A DNA stretch of 32,262 nt, from NCBI GenBank assembly GCA_964415885.1, contig CAYQCE010000043.1, positions 1 to 32,262 of the forward strand, read 5' to 3'. The stretch's first letter is position 1. Each line of letters begins with the position of its first letter. The stretch comes from CAYQCE01 sp964415885. Its GTDB lineage: Bacteria > Zixibacteria > MSB-5A5 > JAABVY01 > JAHJOQ01. Shown here piece by piece: positions 1 to 6,914 of the stretch. The translations under genes and the position numbers were made by a program. The notes beneath the pieces were generated by a model. It did not search any database and was not told the origin of the DNA. It saw only the letters and a list, made by a program, of their open reading frames with translations.

Positions 1-601
1 GTGCAGACGTTAGCCTCGGAAATGGAGTCGCCTGGAATTTCTCCCGCGTCACGAGGACATATCTTCCAAGACGCTTAACCCCTTGTATCGGGCTGGTGCG
101 TGACAGGTGCATCGGGCTGCCTCCATCTCCATCGAGCTTACAAAGCGTCGTCTTCTCCGGCAAAGCCGGAAAAGAATGTGCTCCTTCCAAGCATTTCTGG
201 GCTCCATCCGCGAATGCAGACCATGGGAACCATGCGATGGATCCCATATCGATTCGGAGACCCTAATGCCCCTAGTTTTCCGAAACAGATTACGGTCACG
301 CGGAACAACATTGAGACTAACGCTGCACTCTTTCTTCAAGACTTTGTTTGGCGGTGAAGTAAAGTGCCAGCTACTTATTGACATTGAACTTTCAAAGATC
401 TCAAGACTTCATTTAACACTATATATAACAGGGAGATATCTGTCAAGTATAAATCGAGCCGAAGCTGTCTCAACTACAGCAGTCGAACTTGACAAATCAC
501 GATTTCTCGTTACCTTAAACGCGTACCAAAATAGTACGATACTTGCTGAGATTTCTCCGGAAATACCGATCTTATTAACAGTTAGAGCGTATAATTGACC
601 T
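1..601. other. Unassigned region before the first gene
   Basis: No convincing gene lies in this stretch. The left 350 bases are GC-rich and have several overlapping open frames on both strands, none with a clear ribosome binding site or recognisable protein. One minus-strand frame is open from about 247 to the left edge and has fairly ordinary codon use, so the 5' end of a divergent partial gene is possible but unproven. The section 197-244 can fold into a hairpin (TCCATC at 197-202 pairing with GATGGA), and TCCGGC-AAA-GCCGGA is a small hairpin near 156-170. From about 360 onward the DNA is AT-rich, contains several TTGACA-like and TATA-like hexamers, and looks like a regulatory region for the operon that starts at 602. 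Confidence 0.5.
590..595 (+). promoter_or_regulatory. Consensus -10 box abutting the DUF4159 start
   Basis: A perfect TATAAT ends six bases before the ATG at 602, so transcription would begin at or within a base or two of the start codon. No Shine-Dalgarno sequence precedes the ATG. No good -35 hexamer is seen at 16-18 bp spacing, so the promoter may need an activator, or the match may be chance in AT-rich DNA. Confidence 0.45.
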
Positions 602-1282
602 ATGAGAAATTTTCCAAGGCATCTGATCATTCTGTCGATCGTCGCGGTCACTCTCGGAGCATCGTTTGCCTCGGCCGCAGAGAACCCGAATCAGTTAACA
701 GTAGCCCGCCTGAAGTATTTCGGCGGCGGCGACTGGTACTGGGGCAGTTCTGCGCTGCCGAACCTTATCAACTACCTCCAGACGAACACTTCCATTCCGG
801 TTGCGGACGAGGAAGTCAGGGTTACACTCGAGGATGATCGCCTGTTCAACTTCCCGTTCCTGTACGCCACCGGACACGGACCTATCAAGCTCTCGGATGC
901 CGAGGCGGAAAAACTCGGTCGCTATCTGACAGCCGGTGGGTTTCTCTTCTGCAACGATTCGTACGGGCTTCGGGAGTCGTTCTTCGTCGCGATGAGGAAG
1001 GTTCTTCCCGATGTGGAGCCGGTGGAACTGCCGTTCGGACACGATATATTTTCTTGCTACTACAACTTCCCGAACGGTCTCCCGAAAATCCACAAGCATG
1101 ATGAAAGCGCTCCGCAGGCATTCGGCTGGTTTGTGGATGGCCGGTTGGCGGTGGTTTTCGCATACGAATCCGACATCGGCGACGGATGGGAGGATCCGCA
1201 GGTACACAACGATCCCCCTGAAAAGCGGGAACAGGCGCTCAGGATGGGCGTTAATATTGTAGTGTACGCTCTAACAAATTGA
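602..1282 (+). CDS. DUF4159 domain protein, exported
   Basis: This 226-residue protein has a Sec signal peptide (about residues 1-26, cleavage after SFASA/A), so it acts outside the inner membrane. The mature part is a single DUF4159 domain. The family signatures visible are RLKYFGGGDWY (36-46) followed by SALPNL, FPFLYATGHG (84-93), GGFLFCNDSYG (112-122) and YESDIGDGWED near the C terminus. The fold is related to glutamine-amidotransferase-like domains, but the molecular function is unknown. In many bacteria DUF4159 genes sit with DUF4175, MoxR ATPase, DUF58 and von Willebrand A genes in envelope-stress type clusters; here only DUF4175 and a TPR gene follow. The ATG at 602 is chosen because the signal peptide starts exactly there. 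There is no ribosome binding site, and a TATAAT sits just upstream. The next gene begins 13 bases after the stop. Confidence 0.9.
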   Translation: MRNFPRHLIILSIVAVTLGASFASAAENPNQLTVARLKYFGGGDWYWGSSALPNLINYLQTNTSIPVADEEVRVTLEDDRLFNFPFLYATGHGPIKLSDAEAEKLGRYLTAGGFLFCNDSYGLRESFFVAMRKVLPDVEPVELPFGHDIFSCYYNFPNGLPKIHKHDESAPQAFGWFVDGRLAVVFAYESDIGDGWEDPQVHNDPPEKREQALRMGVNIVVYALTN

Positions 1283-1295
1283 AAGGTATATAGTT

Positions 1296-4200
1296 ATGTC
1301 GATCCAGGATGACATCATTAGCCTGACCGACAGGATCCGATCACTCAAGAAATATATCCTCGCATGCAACGCGGCGTATGGCCTCATATTCGCCGCTACA
1401 ATCGTCTTCGCGGCGGTGATTCTGGCCAATCTGTTGCATGCCGCGTTCTACCTTCCGGTCTGGCTCCGAGCGGGATTTTCGGCCGTGTTCGTAACGGCGT
1501 TGCTCGCTGCTGTTTACAAGTATGTTCTGTATCCAATCCTTTTTGCGCCGTCACTCGAGTCCGTATCGCTTCTGGTGGAGAAGAGATACTCACATCTCGA
1601 AAACCGGCTCATAGCGTCACTTCAGCTCGAGAAGAATCTTCACGATAACCGTGAGAATTACTCGCAGGATATGATCCGTGCGCTTATCAGGCAGACATCC
1701 GGCACGGTCGAGGGGCTGAATCTGAAACAGAGCCACTCGAACGCGCACCTCAAGAAGCTGATGCGCTATTTCGTTCCGGTCGGCGTCGCCGTGGTTCTTC
1801 TCGCAGTGCTGACACCGGGGCTGTTTGAGTCGTCGTTTCATGTCTTCTCGCATCCGCTGACGGAGATTGAGCGGCAGAAGACGTACGATGTTCTGGTGAC
1901 GCCGGGCGATGTCGAGATTCTGAAATCCGAGCCGCTGGATGTCAACGTAGCGGTAGTCGGGGAGAAGCTCCCCGATGACGCACGCATATTCTGGAATACG
2001 ACCGGTGCATGGCGCTCCGCTGATCTTGAGAAGCCGAAAGGTGCGGCATCATCCAGAATGATCGGCAACCGGCTGGGGCTTTCCGGCGACTCGGTGGCCT
2101 ATAAGTACCGCTTCCCCGATGTAAAGCACGATTTCAAGTATTACGTTCAGGCGGGCAGGGAGCAATCAGAGGAGTATGCTGTGAGCGTGGTGGACAACCC
2201 CCGCGTGAATGGTCTGAAGTTGACATACATCTATCCCAAGTATACAAGAATGAAGCCCGTTGAAGTCGATGAGAACGACGGCACAATCCAGGCTCTTCTC
2301 GGCACCACGGTCAACCTGGAGCTTCGAACGAACAAGCCTGTTGAGGAAGGCAAGCTCGTCTTCGCGGACGGCAAGCAGATCGAACTCGATTGTTCCGACA
2401 CCGTTGCTGCCGCGAGCATCAAAGTTCGTGAGAATTCATCATATCACGCCGAAGTGACAGACTTTTCGGGATACAGCAATCTCCATCCGATTGAATATCG
2501 GATATCTGCTCTCGAGGACGCGCACCCTGAGTTGTTCATGGTCAGTCCGGGCGGAAATGTCGACCTCGGAGATGATATGGCGGTTCGTCTCATGGCGAAT
2601 CTGTCGGATGATTTCGGTTTCTCGCGTCTCGTGCTGCACTACACCACCCATATGACCCGTGTCGAGCACTGGAGCGACAGTATAGAAATTGGTATCGCAA
2701 AGAACAAGACCGAGCAGCAGGCCGATTACTTCTGGGACCTATCCAATGCGGGACTGGTTCCGGGGAGCTGGATCGAGTACTATCTCGAGGTTTACGACAA
2801 CGACTACATCTCCGGCCCGAAATCGACCCGCGGTCCGGTGATGGCAGTTCGGCTGCCCACACTCAACGAGCAGTTCGCCATGATTGAGAGCTCGCGGGAA
2901 GATCAGCTCGAGGAGTATATCGAGGCCCTCCATGAGCAGCGTGAGGTTCAGCAGGCATTCGAGAAGCTCTCGCAGGACATCAAGCAGGATCGCCAGATGA
3001 ACTGGGAGCAGACACAGGACCTCGAAAGCGCGGTCGAAAGACAGCAGAAGCTCTATGAGAACTTCGACGAACTCGCCAAAGAGTTTGAGGAGATAAATCG
3101 CAAGGCCAAGGAACAGGATCTTATGACCCTGCAGATGATGCAGAAGATCCACGAGCTCCAAAAGCTGTTCGAGGAAGTCGCCACCGAAGAGATGAGAGAA
3201 AATCTGAGGAAGCTTCAGGAGGCTATGGCGAAGCTCGACAAGGATGAAGTCGAGAAGGCTCTCGAGGATATGAAGTTGTCGACCGAGGATATCCTCGAAA
3301 ACCTCGAGCGTTCGATTGCGCAGCTAAAGCGGATGAAGGTCGAGCAGAAGATGCAGCAGATGATCCGTCGAGCCGAACAGATTTTGAAAGAGCAGCAGTC
3401 GGTAAACGAGCAGACTAAACGATCCGAATCGGATCAGCTTTCGGACAAGGCCGATAAGGAAGAGCGCGTCAAGGAGTCATTCGAGGATTTGAAGGCGGAA
3501 GCGGACGATCTTCAGTCGATGATGGAAGAGGCCGAGATGCAGGAGCTCGAACAGGCGCAGGAGTTCCGGAACGCGATTAAGCAGAGCGATGCCGAGCAGG
3601 ATATGCAGCAGATGATCGCAAGCCTCACGAAGCAGGATAAGCAGAACTCAATGCAGTCCGGTGAGAATGCAGAGCAGAAGCTCTCCGAGATGCTCGACAA
3701 GATGAACGAGATGCAGCAGCAGATGTCGAGCGAGATGGGCGCCGAGCTGGCGAAGAAGATGCGCAAGGCACTCGACGACGTATTCTATCTTTCTGAGAAG
3801 CAGGAAGATCTCTACCGCAAGGTCGAGGAGATGCGCAGCAACCCATCGGGTACTTCTGAACTCGCAGAGGAACAGCAGTTGTTGCAGTCTCACGCCAAGT
3901 GGCTCGACCAGCACATGTTTGAGCTGTCGAAGGAATCGGTCTTTATGCAGAAAAGAATCGGTGACTTCATGGGCAAGTGCATGTCCCATATGGGCCAGGC
4001 AACAAAGGGCCTTTCCGGATCAAACGGTCAGAACGCACTGAATAGCCAGCGGGACGCGATGTTCTCCTTGAATCAGGCATCTCGCATGATAATGGAATCG
4101 CTGAATTCGCAGAAGCAGTGCAACTCTTCCTGCAGCAATCCTAATCAGAGTATGTTCAAGAAGATGGGCAGCCTGTCGAAACAACAGCGTCGGATAAACC

Positions 4201-4688
4201 AGCAGACGCAAAGCATGTGCAACAACCCGAGCCAGACAGGACAGAGCAATCAGCAGAAGGGGATGGAGAGGCTCGCGACCGAGCAGTCCGCGATTCAGAA
4301 GAGCATCCAGGAACTTCAAAACGAGCACGGCGGCAAGCGCCAGATTAAGGGCCGTCTCGAGAATATGCAGCAGGAGATGGATAAGATCGTAGAGGCTCTG
4401 GAGAGCGGCAGCGTCGATCAAAGCACACTCGACCGACAGAATAAGATATACCAGCGCATGCTCGATTTCCAGCTCGCGATGGAGCGTCAGGACTACAGCG
4501 AACAGCGCCGCGCAGAGACCGGAGCGGATGTTCTCAGGCGCGGTCCAGATGCGATCGATCAGAGCGCTCAACTCGGAGGAGAGTCGTACGAAAAGCGGCT
4601 GCAGCAGTTCCTCGACGAGGGCTATCCGGAGGAGTACGAGGCGCTGATCAAAGACTATTTCAAGGCGATAATGCAGTCCGGCAACTGA
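1296..4688 (+). CDS. DUF4175-type membrane-anchored coiled-coil protein
   Basis: This 1130-residue protein has three hydrophobic segments near the N terminus (about 22-48, 57-80 and 152-172), then a beta-rich periplasmic part (about 180-520). A very long Glu/Gln/Met/Lys-rich coiled coil follows (about 530-1060), with a short conserved tail. This architecture matches the DUF4175 family, whose biochemical role is unknown and which is usually found beside DUF4159. The coiled coil is rich in MQQM and EQ repeats, which suggests a rod or scaffold projecting from the inner membrane. A short run with clustered Cys (about residues 943-950, C-x3-SCS) is unusual. The gene follows DUF4159 by 13 bases with a weak GAAAGG ribosome binding site and is followed 34 bases later by the TPR gene, so the three form one operon. 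Confidence 0.85.
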   Translation: MSIQDDIISLTDRIRSLKKYILACNAAYGLIFAATIVFAAVILANLLHAAFYLPVWLRAGFSAVFVTALLAAVYKYVLYPILFAPSLESVSLLVEKRYSHLENRLIASLQLEKNLHDNRENYSQDMIRALIRQTSGTVEGLNLKQSHSNAHLKKLMRYFVPVGVAVVLLAVLTPGLFESSFHVFSHPLTEIERQKTYDVLVTPGDVEILKSEPLDVNVAVVGEKLPDDARIFWNTTGAWRSADLEKPKGAASSRMIGNRLGLSGDSVAYKYRFPDVKHDFKYYVQAGREQSEEYAVSVVDNPRVNGLKLTYIYPKYTRMKPVEVDENDGTIQALLGTTVNLELRTNKPVEEGKLVFADGKQIELDCSDTVAAASIKVRENSSYHAEVTDFSGYSNLHPIEYRISALEDAHPELFMVSPGGNVDLGDDMAVRLMANLSDDFGFSRLVLHYTTHMTRVEHWSDSIEIGIAKNKTEQQADYFWDLSNAGLVPGSWIEYYLEVYDNDYISGPKSTRGPVMAVRLPTLNEQFAMIESSREDQLEEYIEALHEQREVQQAFEKLSQDIKQDRQMNWEQTQDLESAVERQQKLYENFDELAKEFEEINRKAKEQDLMTLQMMQKIHELQKLFEEVATEEMRENLRKLQEAMAKLDKDEVEKALEDMKLSTEDILENLERSIAQLKRMKVEQKMQQMIRRAEQILKEQQSVNEQTKRSESDQLSDKADKEERVKESFEDLKAEADDLQSMMEEAEMQELEQAQEFRNAIKQSDAEQDMQQMIASLTKQDKQNSMQSGENAEQKLSEMLDKMNEMQQQMSSEMGAELAKKMRKALDDVFYLSEKQEDLYRKVEEMRSNPSGTSELAEEQQLLQSHAKWLDQHMFELSKESVFMQKRIGDFMGKCMSHMGQATKGLSGSNGQNALNSQRDAMFSLNQASRMIMESLNSQKQCNSSCSNPNQSMFKKMGSLSKQQRRINQQTQSMCNNPSQTGQSNQQKGMERLATEQSAIQKSIQELQNEHGGKRQIKGRLENMQQEMDKIVEALESGSVDQSTLDRQNKIYQRMLDFQLAMERQDYSEQRRAETGADVLRRGPDAIDQSAQLGGESYEKRLQQFLDEGYPEEYEALIKDYFKAIMQSGN

Positions 4689-4722
4689 GTCGGCTGACAA
4701 CCAGGTGTGACTATAGGGACTC

Positions 4723-6537
4723 ATGAAGAGAACATCACGACTCATTACGATAATTGCGCTGCCGGTTCTTTTCGGAATCGTTTCTCTCGCCACTGCACAG
4801 ACCAGGATTTTCCCGGGTGAGGGATCCACGGATCGTCTGGACCGCGCACGGGCTATGAATGTTCAGGGTGAATACGACCGGGCTCTGAGGCTTCTGCTGC
4901 AGCTCGATCGTGAAGAACCGAACCAGCCCGCGGTGCTGGATCTTCTCTTTACCGTGTATAAGAACTCCAAGCAGTACGACGAGGCGGAAGACGTTCTCAA
5001 GCGCCGTCAATCGGTCTATGGCGATTCTCCGCATATTCAAATGCTGTTCGCCGATCTCTTGCTGAGAACTGACAGGGTCGACGAGGCTCGCGACAAGATC
5101 GAGGAAGCGCTCGCGGAGAACCCGAAGAACATCTCGCTGTATCCACGAGCATCGAATATTTACCGATCGAACGGCTTTTATGACGATGCCGAGGATATCT
5201 ATGTTCAGGCTCGGAGGACTTTCGACGATCAGACTCTTTACAGCTTACAGCTCGGTCAATTGTACGAGGTTCGCAGAGATTACGAGTCGGCCGTGCGCGA
5301 ATACTATACATACATGACGACCGATTCATTGAACCGAGTTCGCGGTAACACGAAAATCTCGCAGTTGATCCAGTATGTCGATGATGAGGAGTCGATTACT
5401 GCAGTCAAGCGGGCCCTCTCGGGCTTGCGGGACGAGAACCCCTCCGACCATCTGCCGCGAAAATACCTCGCCAACATCCTGATGGAGCAGGATAGTCTGC
5501 ATAAGGCTCTCGAAATGTACAAGGAGGTGGAGCATCTCGCCCAATCTGATGGACGTGAGATGGTGTTTTTTGCCCGACGATGCCTCGAGCGCCGTGCGCC
5601 TGAGCTCGCTGCGAATGCCGCCAACTATGTGCTCGATAATTATCCCAACAGGCCATACTATCTACAGGCCAAGCATCTTCTCGCGACGAGTTTCGTGCAG
5701 ATGGACAAGCCCGACTCGGCTATAACCCTGTTGCACCATATCTATGAAACCGGTGGTCAGAATCGCGAATTTCTGGATGCATACGTCTCCATCGGAAATG
5801 TCTTTCTCGATCACAAGCATCAGCCGGATTCTGCGCTTACCTATTTTAAGGATGTTCTCTCCAAGACAGAATCTGGACCGCTCTTTTTCCGTGTGATGAT
5901 CAGAATAGGCGACTGCCATCTTATCAAGGGCGAACCAGAGGTTGCGGACAGCATTTATGCTCAGGTGCAGGCGCAGGGACTCCGGGACGAGGATCGGGAG
6001 CATCTCGAATGGCGATGGGCGCAAACCAGGTTTTTTATGCACGAGTTCGAGGATGCCAAACGGCTGTACGGCAATCTATCCGGCAGGTATTACAAGAGCC
6101 TTTATGTCAATGACTGCCTGCAACGAATGCTGATGATCGACGAACATACCGGTATGAATGTTATTGATCTGAAAAGTTTCGCCGACGCCGAGTATCTCGA
6201 GTTGCGCGCAATGCACGATTCGGCAGAAGTCATCCTGATTGAACTCGCCGGCAGAACAGGGTCCGACCTGGCAGATGACGCAGCTCTCGAACTTGGGGAA
6301 ATGTACGTGGCGCTCGGTGACTATCAGGGAGCCATTTCGGCTTTCAGGAATCTTCTGGACAATTTCGAGGATTCATTTCATCGCGGCGAAGCTCTAAAGC
6401 TCCTCGCTGACACATACCTCGAGATTGACGACACGGAGAATGCCTCTGTGGCATATCGAACGCTTCTTACCGAATACGAAAATGTCTCTCTGAAAGAACA
6501 CGCCAGAGAGCAACTCAAGAAGCTGGAAAACCTCTAA
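4723..6537 (+). CDS. Exported tetratricopeptide-repeat protein
   Basis: This 604-residue protein has a cleavable signal peptide (about residues 1-26, ending SLATAQ). The rest is almost entirely TPR-like helical hairpins, seen as repeated patterns such as A-x-x-x-Y-D-x-A and G-x-Y-x-x-A-x-x-x-F. Examples are the N-terminal segment around residues 45-110, the middle around 150-300 and the last repeats near 520-600. TPR arrays bind other proteins, so it probably serves as an assembly partner, and the DUF4175 coiled coil encoded just upstream is the obvious candidate. The ribosome binding site is weak (AGGGA at 4715-4719), in line with translation as a downstream cistron. No enzymatic motif is visible. 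Its stop codon lies 12 bases from the end of a convergent small gene, so the operon ends here. Confidence 0.82.
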   Translation: MKRTSRLITIIALPVLFGIVSLATAQTRIFPGEGSTDRLDRARAMNVQGEYDRALRLLLQLDREEPNQPAVLDLLFTVYKNSKQYDEAEDVLKRRQSVYGDSPHIQMLFADLLLRTDRVDEARDKIEEALAENPKNISLYPRASNIYRSNGFYDDAEDIYVQARRTFDDQTLYSLQLGQLYEVRRDYESAVREYYTYMTTDSLNRVRGNTKISQLIQYVDDEESITAVKRALSGLRDENPSDHLPRKYLANILMEQDSLHKALEMYKEVEHLAQSDGREMVFFARRCLERRAPELAANAANYVLDNYPNRPYYLQAKHLLATSFVQMDKPDSAITLLHHIYETGGQNREFLDAYVSIGNVFLDHKHQPDSALTYFKDVLSKTESGPLFFRVMIRIGDCHLIKGEPEVADSIYAQVQAQGLRDEDREHLEWRWAQTRFFMHEFEDAKRLYGNLSGRYYKSLYVNDCLQRMLMIDEHTGMNVIDLKSFADAEYLELRAMHDSAEVILIELAGRTGSDLADDAALELGEMYVALGDYQGAISAFRNLLDNFEDSFHRGEALKLLADTYLEIDDTENASVAYRTLLTEYENVSLKEHAREQLKKLENL

Positions 6538-6549
6538 GAGACGTGTTCT

Positions 6550-6813
6550 CTACAATACCGGCTCTTTTTCCTTAGACGGCTTCACTGTGGTTCGCGACAC
6601 TTTGTCGAGCTTTTTCTCGAGATCCTCAATTCTGTCAATATATCTCTCGATTCGTCTCATTCTTATCTTAGTTGTTGTGCGCACGAGAAGTGCGAGCGAA
6701 ACGAGCATGAACAGCACAGAGTTCACCTGCCGGAAAATCTCTCCGTAATTGAACAGGCTGTCGAGAAAGGCCGCGATTCCGAGCAGAAAGAGTATGGCAC
6801 ACCATGCGAGCAT
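6550..6813 (-). CDS. Small two-helix membrane protein with coiled-coil tail
   Basis: This 87-residue protein is not one I can name. It has two hydrophobic helices (about residues 2-18 and 28-46) separated by a short loop. A basic segment (KIRMRRIERY) follows, then a heptad-like charged tail (IEDLEKKLDKV) ending in a Lys/Glu-rich stretch. The layout suggests an inner-membrane hairpin with a cytoplasmic coiled-coil tail, possibly an oligomerising or accessory subunit. The start is supported by a GGAG ribosome binding site about seven bases before the ATG. It is convergent with the TPR gene and divergent from the DUF2723 gene, so it is probably its own transcription unit. Real coding is inferred from the coherent membrane topology, not from homology. 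Confidence 0.65.
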   Translation of the reverse strand: MLAWCAILFLLGIAAFLDSLFNYGEIFRQVNSVLFMLVSLALLVRTTTKIRMRRIERYIDRIEDLEKKLDKVSRTTVKPSKEKEPVL

Positions 6814-6835
6814 TCCGGATCTCCATAGAAAAGGT

Positions 6836-6865
6836 TTGTTTTTGGCTTATTGACCCGTATATATT
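6836..6865 (+). promoter_or_regulatory. Possible promoter for the DUF2723 gene
   Basis: TTGTTT (6836-6841) and TATATT (6860-6865) are separated by 18 bases. The -10 matches consensus at five of six positions and the -35 at three of six. Transcription would start near 6872, giving a leader of about 43 bases that includes AGGAGG. It lies in the divergent spacer next to the small membrane-protein gene. Confidence 0.35.
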
Positions 6866-6914
6866 GTCATTTCGGAACAATCAGTCGCTCTCTTTAGGAG
6901 GAACTTCGTCCGCA

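Noticed and set aside
107..598. A 163-codon plus-strand frame before the DUF4159 gene
   Set aside because: It has no ribosome binding site and no protein-like domain pattern, it crosses the shift from GC-rich to AT-rich DNA, and its end overlaps the likely promoter of the 602 gene.
6804..6914. N-terminal extension of the DUF2723 protein
   Set aside because: It would overlap the divergent small gene and the probable promoter. The family N terminus matches the ATG at 6915, which has AGGAGG upstream.
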